A DNA stretch of 12,482 bases. Source: Rickettsiaceae bacterium. Its GTDB lineage: Bacteria; Pseudomonadota; Alphaproteobacteria; Rickettsiales; Rickettsiaceae. The stretch's first letter is position 1. Every line of letters starts with the position of its first letter. A program made the position numbers and the translations under genes. This document shows positions 6,252 to 12,482 of the stretch, piece after piece. The stretch covers positions 1 through 12,482 of the forward strand of contig JAKONF010000135.1 in NCBI GenBank assembly GCA_022702085.1. The letters are read 5' to 3'. The notes below the pieces were generated by a model. The model saw only the letters and a program-made list of their open reading frames with translations. It had not been told where the DNA came from and ran no database searches.

Positions 6252-8903
6252 ATGTTAAAACGCCTCTTGATGATATTGTGCTTAAGTTGCTGTTTACCAA
6301 TACAAATATTAGCCGATATGCCAGTTCTAGATTGGATGGATAAGTCGCTAAGCCAACTAAATAGTTTATTTACTGGCTGCCTAGAAGTACCTCCTTTAAA
6401 TAGTTTTAATGAAGGTAAGCAAAATTTGGATCTCACGCAATCTGGTAATTGGTTTTCAACAGGAGCTTATGTTAGTAATGGTAAAAGCCTGGGATTTAAT
6501 TGGACTATGGATGGAATATCTGGCCGGCCAAGAAAATATCTACTGATGTACCGCATTGATCCTAGATTCCTGATACCGCAAATATTTATTCAAACTTTTG
6601 ATTACAATCAAAATGCTTATATATCAGATTTTGACAATGTATTATCTGGCGGGTTAGATAAATATCAAGCAGATCCAGAAATAGCTTTTACCCAGCGCAT
6701 CAAAGATTATAATAATTATTTTAGTTTTAATAACAGAACTAAAATCTCAGTTAGTCAAAATGAAGTTATTAATATTGCATTAATTAAGGCTCAAGATTTT
6801 TTCTTTAATTCTCCAGGTTTTAGCTCTGAACTTGGCGATGGTATGAATAGTTTGACTGTTATAAATAGTACAAGTCCTATCAATGATAATAAAATAATTT
6901 ATGCAAACTTAAAGCCTTGGTGTACGGCCTTGAATAATTCAAAGGTTAAATCTAATATGATCTGCGATGGCAATATTTATAAAAACTCAACCTCTCCAGA
7001 TGCAGCACTTATTGGCCAAATTTTTGAACCAAAACTGACTGATATACAAAACTCATTACCAAGCTGCGCGAGTGGTCTCAATACCAAAGATGTATCATCT
7101 CTGTGTTATTACGATCAAGGTAGAGGTTTTAATATTACCATTGGTAGTCAAATCATCAAATCTGAAGCTGATAGTTTCTTACATTCTAATTTTTTGATGA
7201 AAGATATCTTTTATTATAAATCCTCTCTTAGTGGTGATCTTAATATCTCAACGAATTGGCAAATTAAGCAAATGTTTAGTAATTATCAGCAGATGATGAA
7301 AGACTGGTCAAATATTGACAATGTCAGTGATCTAGCTAGCCTTAAAAATTATGCTTACAACATCGCCGATATTTCGATGAATTACGTGCACTTTGGTAGA
7401 TATTTGATGAATATTGAAATTGGTGACAGTAACCAACAGGTGAGCACAAATAAACAAAAAGCCATTAAAGTTGAGTATATGGTAAGCGATACTAAGCCAG
7501 CAGATGGAGCGATAGGTATTGAAATCCCGCAAGATACCAAAATGAATGCGCCAAGTGATGGTTATTTATGGTTGAGAGTAATCAATCCAAATAACGAAGT
7601 AGCTGGTACTATAAATGTAAATTATAGTAATTACGTTGGTACAACTTGGTTTTCTGACATCGTCTACGGCGATATTATCCTGCCATTGCGCGCTAAGTTT
7701 AATGATTTAACAAAACTGATATATGCCAAATTTGTCACTGATACCAGCATGCAAAAAATTGCTAAAGCCATGCTTTCATTATATATAATTTTTTATGGTT
7801 TATATTTTTTGGCAGGAGCTACTAAAATCACGGTCTCTGATATTATCAACCGAGTTGTCAAGGTAGCTATAATAGTTACGCTATTTAGCCAGCAAAGCTG
7901 GAACTTTTTTAATGATAACTTATTCGTGATATTTACGGAAGGTATCGATCAATTAGTCTCTAGCGTGATAGGTGCCACGAGTAATACCAATAACATTTTT
8001 GGTTTTATTGATCCAATTTTTGATAAATATCTTGATCCTAGAGTTTGGAGTTTACTATTTTTACAATTAACTCAAATCCAAAATGGTTTAGCTTTTTTCG
8101 CCATAATCACTATCTATTCAATGTTTGTTTATTTTAGGGCAGTACTTGAAGTCATTATCGGTTATGTAATCGCTTTCGTAAGCTTAGCAGTACTAGTTTC
8201 ACTTGCACCATTTTTCATTACATTTTTACTATTTGAACAGACTAAAAGCTTATTTAATAATTGGTTATCAACTTTATTCAGTAATATGATTCAACCAACA
8301 ATATTATTGATATTCTTTTTACTAATTGATCAAATAATAACTGTTCAATTTACTAAAGTCATAGTTAAAGCTTGCTGGGGTTGTTGGATACCTCTGAAAA
8401 TTGGTTTAGATTTAAATAATATGGGTATACCGATAAATTTTTCATTTTCATTACCCTTCTTAGATTGCATACCTTTCTTTATTACTGAAGTTCAAGGTAT
8501 TTCTAATCCCAATGATATTTTTAACATGCAAGGGACATTTATTAATATTGCCAGCGCTAGCCTCTTATTTTACTGTTATAGCTTGCTTGCCAAAGGTTTA
8601 GTTGATTTTATAACTACTGTGGTCTCAGTACTTACTAATGTAATGCCAGCTCGTCAGGAAGGGGATATTCAAAAACCAGGTAATCCTACTGCAGCTATAA
8701 TGAGCGACATCAAAGGCATTGGTAACAGGTTTAAAGGGATAGCTTCTAATCCGTTTAAATTCGCTAAAACTAGAGCAATAGATCAGAAATATGGCGAAAG
8801 TGGCAAGGCAGGAAGGAGAGCTAATTTCAGTAGCTCCTTTTCCAAAGAAGATGAAGATAGTAAAAAACAAAATAGTAGCCAGCAAACCAATGATAAAAAC
8901 TAA
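6252..8903 (+). CDS. virB6: VirB6-like T4SS inner-membrane protein, copy 4 (probable rvhB6d)
   Basis: This is a complete VirB6/TrbL paralog of 883 residues. Residues 1-21 form an export signal, with the most likely cleavage after ILA21 before Asp22; Cys10, Cys13 and Cys14 lie within it, so lipid modification cannot be excluded. Residues 22 to about 505 are periplasmic, ending in the YLWLRV beta motif (436-458) also found in copies 3 and 5. Membrane segments include 507-524, roughly 530-550, a block from about 610 to 665, 675-700 and 763-795. The core signature is Ala-Pro at 652-653, Trp671 and Gln-Pro at 681-682. The periplasmic loop holds CWGC (708-711). The C-terminal 80 residues are charged and Ser-rich. 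It starts 3 bp after copy 3; a strong GGAGG (6234-6238) inside the end of copy 3 lies 13 bp before the ATG, a rather long spacing. The LSLYII and FFND motifs make copy 5 its closest paralog here. Confidence -1.
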   Translation: MLKRLLMILCLSCCLPIQILADMPVLDWMDKSLSQLNSLFTGCLEVPPLNSFNEGKQNLDLTQSGNWFSTGAYVSNGKSLGFNWTMDGISGRPRKYLLMYRIDPRFLIPQIFIQTFDYNQNAYISDFDNVLSGGLDKYQADPEIAFTQRIKDYNNYFSFNNRTKISVSQNEVINIALIKAQDFFFNSPGFSSELGDGMNSLTVINSTSPINDNKIIYANLKPWCTALNNSKVKSNMICDGNIYKNSTSPDAALIGQIFEPKLTDIQNSLPSCASGLNTKDVSSLCYYDQGRGFNITIGSQIIKSEADSFLHSNFLMKDIFYYKSSLSGDLNISTNWQIKQMFSNYQQMMKDWSNIDNVSDLASLKNYAYNIADISMNYVHFGRYLMNIEIGDSNQQVSTNKQKAIKVEYMVSDTKPADGAIGIEIPQDTKMNAPSDGYLWLRVINPNNEVAGTINVNYSNYVGTTWFSDIVYGDIILPLRAKFNDLTKLIYAKFVTDTSMQKIAKAMLSLYIIFYGLYFLAGATKITVSDIINRVVKVAIIVTLFSQQSWNFFNDNLFVIFTEGIDQLVSSVIGATSNTNNIFGFIDPIFDKYLDPRVWSLLFLQLTQIQNGLAFFAIITIYSMFVYFRAVLEVIIGYVIAFVSLAVLVSLAPFFITFLLFEQTKSLFNNWLSTLFSNMIQPTILLIFFLLIDQIITVQFTKVIVKACWGCWIPLKIGLDLNNMGIPINFSFSLPFLDCIPFFITEVQGISNPNDIFNMQGTFINIASASLLFYCYSLLAKGLVDFITTVVSVLTNVMPARQEGDIQKPGNPTAAIMSDIKGIGNRFKGIASNPFKFAKTRAIDQKYGESGKAGRRANFSSSFSKEDEDSKKQNSSQQTNDKN
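7557..7625 (+). other. Shared periplasmic beta motif in VirB6 copy 4
   Basis: Residues 436-458 begin DGYLWLRVIN and end INVNY, matching the motif seen twice in copy 3 and once in copy 5. It lies about 50 residues before the first core membrane segment (507), much as in copy 3 (499-523 before 579). This conserved placement supports a common periplasmic domain leading into the channel. Confidence -1.
8373..8384 (+). other. CWGC motif in the periplasmic loop of VirB6 copy 4
   Basis: Cys708-Trp-Gly-Cys711 is followed by WIPLKI, aligning with the CWKC plus ALPIKI of copy 3. The pair lies in the loop after the Gln-Pro-containing core helix, predicted periplasmic. Confidence -1.
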
Positions 8904-8917
8904 TAATAGAAACACTC

Positions 8918-8921
8918 AAGG
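8918..8921 (+). promoter_or_regulatory. Shine-Dalgarno for VirB6 copy 5
   Basis: AAGG ends 6 bp before the ATG at 8928, a standard spacing, in the only intergenic gap of appreciable size (24 bp) between these genes. It supports the chosen start. No promoter-like pair of boxes fits in the gap. Confidence -1.
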
Positions 8922-8927
8922 TTATAG

Positions 8928-8981
8928 ATGATTAAAAATAAGTTCTTATTATTAATCTTAATTTTAATGCTAAGCAGTTGT
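8928..8981 (+). other. Predicted type II (lipoprotein) signal peptide of VirB6 copy 5
   Basis: Two lysines (3 and 5) precede a Leu/Ile-rich core (6-15) and a lipobox-like LSSC with Cys18. The residue after Cys is Ser, not Asp, so by the E. coli rule it would not be retained at the inner membrane. That conflicts with the polytopic core, unless the protein spans the periplasm or is not lipidated. Confidence -1.
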
Positions 8982-11900
8982 TCTGGAGATCGTTGCATTG
9001 ATGCTGATGATTTTGGTTTTGCTAAATTCGATGTTTCATCCCGGTATTCATTGGCTGATTTAAATTCACAGCAACAAGATAATGAGATGGCTCCATGGTT
9101 ACCTACTAGTTATTTAGTAAACGGTAGGCCACTAGCTATTGTCATCAAAACTTGGCAATATGGCGTTGAAAATAACAATGCAGGGGAAGTATCTGCTTGG
9201 TGTCCTTGGTATGGCGGCAATAATAATTCTGCTACTTTGTCTCGGTTTTGTGAACGTTTACGGGAATGCACTTTCATTGATGATCAAATGTGTACGCCGA
9301 CCAAAGATGCGCAGATTAATAACGCGCCATGTTTACTTAAAAATGGCGTGGGTTTATATGGGCTTATAGCGACGCCAGGTACTGATCCAAATGCTTCAGT
9401 AATGTCAGAACGTAATCCAGATGGTATAACATTCCATCTAGGTGAAAAAATTAGTGGTTATAATTTATATGATTTAGGGCAAGATGGTACATTGAGAAAT
9501 GCTGGTGGTATTATCTATAGTTATGATAATAGTAGTGCCTTAAAAGAAAAATATTTGAATAGTCATTTATATTTTAAGATTCTTGATAAATATTACGAAG
9601 ATAATAATGGACAATATAAAGTAATCATAAAATCAGGCATTAGCGATAATCATCCTGATCCTGTCCAGTTTGTCACTAACCTAGTTAAAAATTATTTATT
9701 CGGCACGAGTTATATTAGTGGTGGATCATTACAATTTAACATGGGAGGTGGGGATATGTATATAAGCCCACAGGGAGATATAGGTTCTAGTAATCAAGGA
9801 GCAAAATCAGCTGCTGACTATAATAGCTTAATTACTAAAGTTAGTAGTACTGACTTAAATTCTCAAAACAACAATTATGGTTTAATTAGAGCTTTATATA
9901 CTAATATAACTCAAAATTCTGGTTATCAAAATGCAGTTAATGGCTTACTAAGCTTATATATCATCTTTACTACTTTATCTTTTTTAGCTGGTAACTTAAA
10001 CATTACCCATACTGAATTAATCGCGCGAGTTATTAAAATTGGTATTATCTCAGCTCTTCTTAGCTCAAAATATAGTTGGTCATTTTTCAATGATTATCTT
10101 TTTGTATTTTTTGTTGGCGGCGTTGAACAAATTTTACATATTATTCAAGCAGCTGGCGCAACTGGTCCAGGATCTGCCAGCATTTTAGGTTTATTGATTG
10201 CTCCGCAGACCATAGCTAAATTATTATCACTTCTTCTTGTCGATTGGCGCGGAATCTTTTACCTTATTTTATTTATTATTGCTCTATATATAGTACTTAC
10301 CATGCTATTTAAAGCAGCAATTATCTATCTGACAGCTTTGATTGCAATTGGTATGATCATCACCATGGCACCAATTTTTATCTGCTTCATGTTATTTAAA
10401 GTTACTAGATCGCTCTTTGAAAACTGGCTTAAACAATTAATCTCTTACGCAATTCAACCAATTATATTATTCACTGGCATAATATTTATCTCAGTCATTA
10501 TTAGGACAGAAATATATTCTACGCTGGGTTTTAGAGTTTGTAAGCACAGCTTCCCTAATTTAGGGCCAATAAGTGAGTTGTTTGGTGATAATGTTCAAGA
10601 TTTAGATACAAGTTTGACTAACTCATTTTTTTATTGGTGGTTTCCATCGCCAATGCGCGGTGAAGATTTTAGCCGTAAGCAAGCAGTAATTCCTGTGCCA
10701 AATGATCATTTTGATGCCAATGATAAATTCTGCGAGGCATATGGTTGTTTTGAAAATCGTTATGTTGAATTACCATTTCTTGATCCTCAGAAAGATAAGC
10801 GAAGAATTGAGAATTTTTTTGCTGGTAATTTTTTGCAGTTTGATGGTTTATTAATCATTTTTATCGCCATTTACGTGCTGCGTAAATTTAATGATACTGC
10901 TGTTTCTATATCTTCTTTTATAGTTAGTACTTCTGGTAATTTAACCAGCATCTCTAGCGTTGCCAATCAAGCTTATGCTCCAGTGCAGAAGCAGATAGAT
11001 AGACCAGGAAATTATATAAAAGGTAGAGTCAATAAGGCTAGAGAAGACGTAAAAGAAAAATTCTCAGGAGCAGTTAATAGCTTTATGCTCAAAAGAGTAG
11101 GTAATCAAGCTTTAAGCTCATCAGCTAATGCTAGCGTACTTGCTGAAGTCAAAAGAAATTATGGATTAGATCAAAGCATAGTAAAGGCTAATGCAGTTGA
11201 AAAATATAGAGGAGCTTTAACTAATTTGATCAAAGAAAATAACCCAAAAATAAGCGATAAAGATCTAAAAGAGAAAGTAGATAAGTTAGCTAGCAAAAAT
11301 TATCAAAGTCTTAAGGATGAACTAGCTGCTTTAAAATACGGCGAAGGCAAGAAATATGCTAACCTTTCAGAAAATGATAAAAAGCAAGTTGATGGTAGCT
11401 TGAAGAAAAAATTTGGCGAAGAATCTGTACGTACTTTGCTAGTTGATGCACGTAACGCGCAAGATTTCAGAGATGCATATATCCAATCACATCAAGCAAT
11501 GTCTGCTAGAGGTATAGGAATAATTGGTAAAAATGTAAAATCTTTTAGATCACTGCAAGAGATTAAAAATGAGAGGAGTGAGCAGAAAGCGAGAGAGGAA
11601 GCTAATCGCTATGGCTTCGGCGAAAATGTTTATTCCAACCTTGAAGGTTTCAAAAGTGCAGTTACTGGTGGTATTGGTGGTAGAGCTTGGCATGGCATTG
11701 ATTACAGCGACTATAGGGCTAGAACTTACAGCGAAACTTTGAGAGATAGGCAAAATAATAACAAATTTAGTGATCTACAAAAACAAATTAGCAATGAATC
11801 TACTTTAAAGGGAAGCGATGTTCTTGCTCCTGAATATTTAGCGAACTTATCAGCAAGTAATAGAGAGCAAGAGTTGAATTATTATAAAAATTTAAGTAAC

Positions 11901-12422
11901 CAAGAACTTAAATATGAAATTTACAACAGTTTGTCTGCTGGGACCAACCCAGCATCACTTGGTGAAAAATTTTTAAGGGAAGAAGCAACAAATGAGCAAT
12001 TAAAAAATTTGATTGATAGAACTGATGAAGTAAAGCAGCAAATATTATTAAATGACCGTTATGTAAGACAAGAAGATGCCTATGAAGTTAGAAAAGATGA
12101 GGCAGTAGACACCATCAAAGATATAAGAGCAAAATATGAAGCTGATAACCTTAGCATAGAAGAAATGCAAAATAAATTCACTAGCCTTGGTAAGTCAGGT
12201 GAGAGTGATGCTGCTAAGCTGCAAAAAGCTCTACAAGATTTTGAAAAAAGTCAGCAAATATTGCAGCAAATAGATGAGCGTAAAATGGCTATAGAGGCGG
12301 AAGTACAAAATCATGTTGATGACCTTAATAAAATCAGAGTTAGTAAAAGCCAATCAATATACGAAGTTGAAAAACCAAGCCAAGCTAGAAGACTTAGAAA
12401 AATAGAGGATTATCTGCGGTAG
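8928..12422 (+). CDS. virB6: VirB6-like T4SS protein, copy 5, lipoprotein-type signal and long C-terminal domain (probable rvhB6e)
   Basis: This is the largest paralog, 1164 residues. Residues 1-18 look like a lipoprotein signal peptide (LSSC, Cys18; Ser at +2). Residues 19 to about 335 are periplasmic, with several cysteines and the HLYFKILD ... GQYKVII motif (213-236). Membrane segments lie near 340-357, 363-380, a block at 432-490, 502-527 and 641-657. The core signature is Ala-Pro at 481-482, Trp500 and Gln-Pro at 510-511. The loop at about 528-640 is roughly twice as long as in copies 3 and 4 and has Cys538, Cys602 and Cys607 plus an aromatic WWF stretch. From about 679 to the end runs a hydrophilic, Lys/Glu/Asn-rich region, probably helical with coiled-coil character after about 1040. 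Rickettsial rvhB6e proteins are known to be the longest of the set, which fits the last position in the array. The family call is firm; the role of the C-terminal region is unknown. Confidence -1.
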   Translation: MIKNKFLLLILILMLSSCSGDRCIDADDFGFAKFDVSSRYSLADLNSQQQDNEMAPWLPTSYLVNGRPLAIVIKTWQYGVENNNAGEVSAWCPWYGGNNNSATLSRFCERLRECTFIDDQMCTPTKDAQINNAPCLLKNGVGLYGLIATPGTDPNASVMSERNPDGITFHLGEKISGYNLYDLGQDGTLRNAGGIIYSYDNSSALKEKYLNSHLYFKILDKYYEDNNGQYKVIIKSGISDNHPDPVQFVTNLVKNYLFGTSYISGGSLQFNMGGGDMYISPQGDIGSSNQGAKSAADYNSLITKVSSTDLNSQNNNYGLIRALYTNITQNSGYQNAVNGLLSLYIIFTTLSFLAGNLNITHTELIARVIKIGIISALLSSKYSWSFFNDYLFVFFVGGVEQILHIIQAAGATGPGSASILGLLIAPQTIAKLLSLLLVDWRGIFYLILFIIALYIVLTMLFKAAIIYLTALIAIGMIITMAPIFICFMLFKVTRSLFENWLKQLISYAIQPIILFTGIIFISVIIRTEIYSTLGFRVCKHSFPNLGPISELFGDNVQDLDTSLTNSFFYWWFPSPMRGEDFSRKQAVIPVPNDHFDANDKFCEAYGCFENRYVELPFLDPQKDKRRIENFFAGNFLQFDGLLIIFIAIYVLRKFNDTAVSISSFIVSTSGNLTSISSVANQAYAPVQKQIDRPGNYIKGRVNKAREDVKEKFSGAVNSFMLKRVGNQALSSSANASVLAEVKRNYGLDQSIVKANAVEKYRGALTNLIKENNPKISDKDLKEKVDKLASKNYQSLKDELAALKYGEGKKYANLSENDKKQVDGSLKKKFGEESVRTLLVDARNAQDFRDAYIQSHQAMSARGIGIIGKNVKSFRSLQEIKNERSEQKAREEANRYGFGENVYSNLEGFKSAVTGGIGGRAWHGIDYSDYRARTYSETLRDRQNNNKFSDLQKQISNESTLKGSDVLAPEYLANLSASNREQELNYYKNLSNQELKYEIYNSLSAGTNPASLGEKFLREEATNEQLKNLIDRTDEVKQQILLNDRYVRQEDAYEVRKDEAVDTIKDIRAKYEADNLSIEEMQNKFTSLGKSGESDAAKLQKALQDFEKSQQILQQIDERKMAIEAEVQNHVDDLNKIRVSKSQSIYEVEKPSQARRLRKIEDYLR
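10962..12419 (+). other. Charged, mostly helical C-terminal domain of VirB6 copy 5
   Basis: Residues about 679-1164 (486 residues) lack membrane segments and Cys and are rich in Lys, Glu, Asn, Gln and Ser. A short Gly-rich break (TGGIGGRAWHG) splits the region near residue 910. The last 120 residues show a heptad-like pattern typical of coiled coil. If the last helix (641-657) exits inward, this domain is cytoplasmic and could contact the VirB4, VirB11 or VirD4 ATPases or substrates; if outward, it could reach the periplasmic channel. No catalytic motif was recognised. Confidence -1.
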
Positions 12423-12440
12423 TGCTTAAATATTTTGATA

Positions 12441-12482
12441 GTGACAAAAAATTATGTATTACCGAGGCTAGTTGATTCATCT
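12441..12482 (+). CDS. Possible start of a downstream gene (3' partial, weak)
   Basis: After the TAG of copy 5 (12420-12422) a GTG at 12441 opens a frame of 14 codons that runs off the window (TKNYVLPRLVDSS after the start). A TTG at 12435 is in the same frame. There is no Shine-Dalgarno and the stretch is too short to judge coding character. It may simply be intergenic sequence. Confidence -1.
   Translation, partial: MTKNYVLPRLVDSS

Noticed and set aside
6095-6436. Antisense open frame of 113 residues across the copy 3 to copy 4 junction
   Set aside because: It overlaps two well-supported sense genes and would run against the operon; no motif or start signal supports it.
12423-12482. Transcription terminator after copy 5
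   Set aside because: No stem-loop followed by a T run is visible in the 60 available bases; any terminator must lie to the right of the window.

Overview
The window is AT-rich (roughly two-thirds A+T by eye) and almost fully coding. It carries five consecutive plus-strand genes, all paralogous members of the VirB6/TrbL family, the polytopic inner-membrane channel subunit of type IV secretion systems (T4SS). The first gene is cut by the left edge. The other four appear complete (691, 942, 883 and 1164 residues). A tandem run of five enlarged VirB6 proteins is the hallmark of the rvh (Rickettsiales vir homolog) T4SS, where rvhB3-rvhB4 is followed by rvhB6a to rvhB6e. Anaplasmataceae usually carry four copies, so five points to a Rickettsiaceae-type genome (Rickettsia, Orientia, Megaira or a relative). 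The genus cannot be fixed from this sequence alone.

Layout: 1-1359 is the C-terminal part of VirB6 copy 1. 1340-3415 is copy 2, overlapping copy 1 by 20 bp. 3420-6248 is copy 3 (4-bp gap), 6252-8903 is copy 4 (3-bp gap) and 8928-12422 is copy 5 (24-bp gap). The last 60 bases hold no clear terminator and perhaps the start of another gene. The tight packing implies one polycistronic mRNA, with the promoter and the virB3/virB4 genes expected to the left of the window. No RNA genes, mobile elements, CRISPR arrays or gaps above 300 bp are present.

How the genes work together: every copy has the same channel core. Its signature is Ala/Ser-Pro, then Leu-Phe, then Thr-Lys/Arg, then Phe-x-x-Trp, then Gln/Glu-Pro exactly 11 residues after the Trp. 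Around this core each paralog carries different additions. Copies 2 to 5 have an N-terminal export or membrane-targeting segment followed by a periplasmic domain of about 200 to 550 residues. Copies 1, 2 and 3 end in Gly/Ala/Ser-rich tails, copy 4 in a short charged tail, and copy 5 in a charged, largely helical domain of nearly 490 residues. Copies 1 and 2 form one subgroup, and copies 3, 4 and 5 another. A plausible reading is a heteromeric VirB6 assembly in which each subunit adds its own extramembrane module.

Most notable are an 11-cysteine block and a duplicated lectin-like beta motif in copy 3, a CWxC pair shared by copies 3 and 4, a lipoprotein-type signal on copy 5, and copy 5's large C-terminal domain. 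The system itself is known; the roles of these modules appear less well defined.
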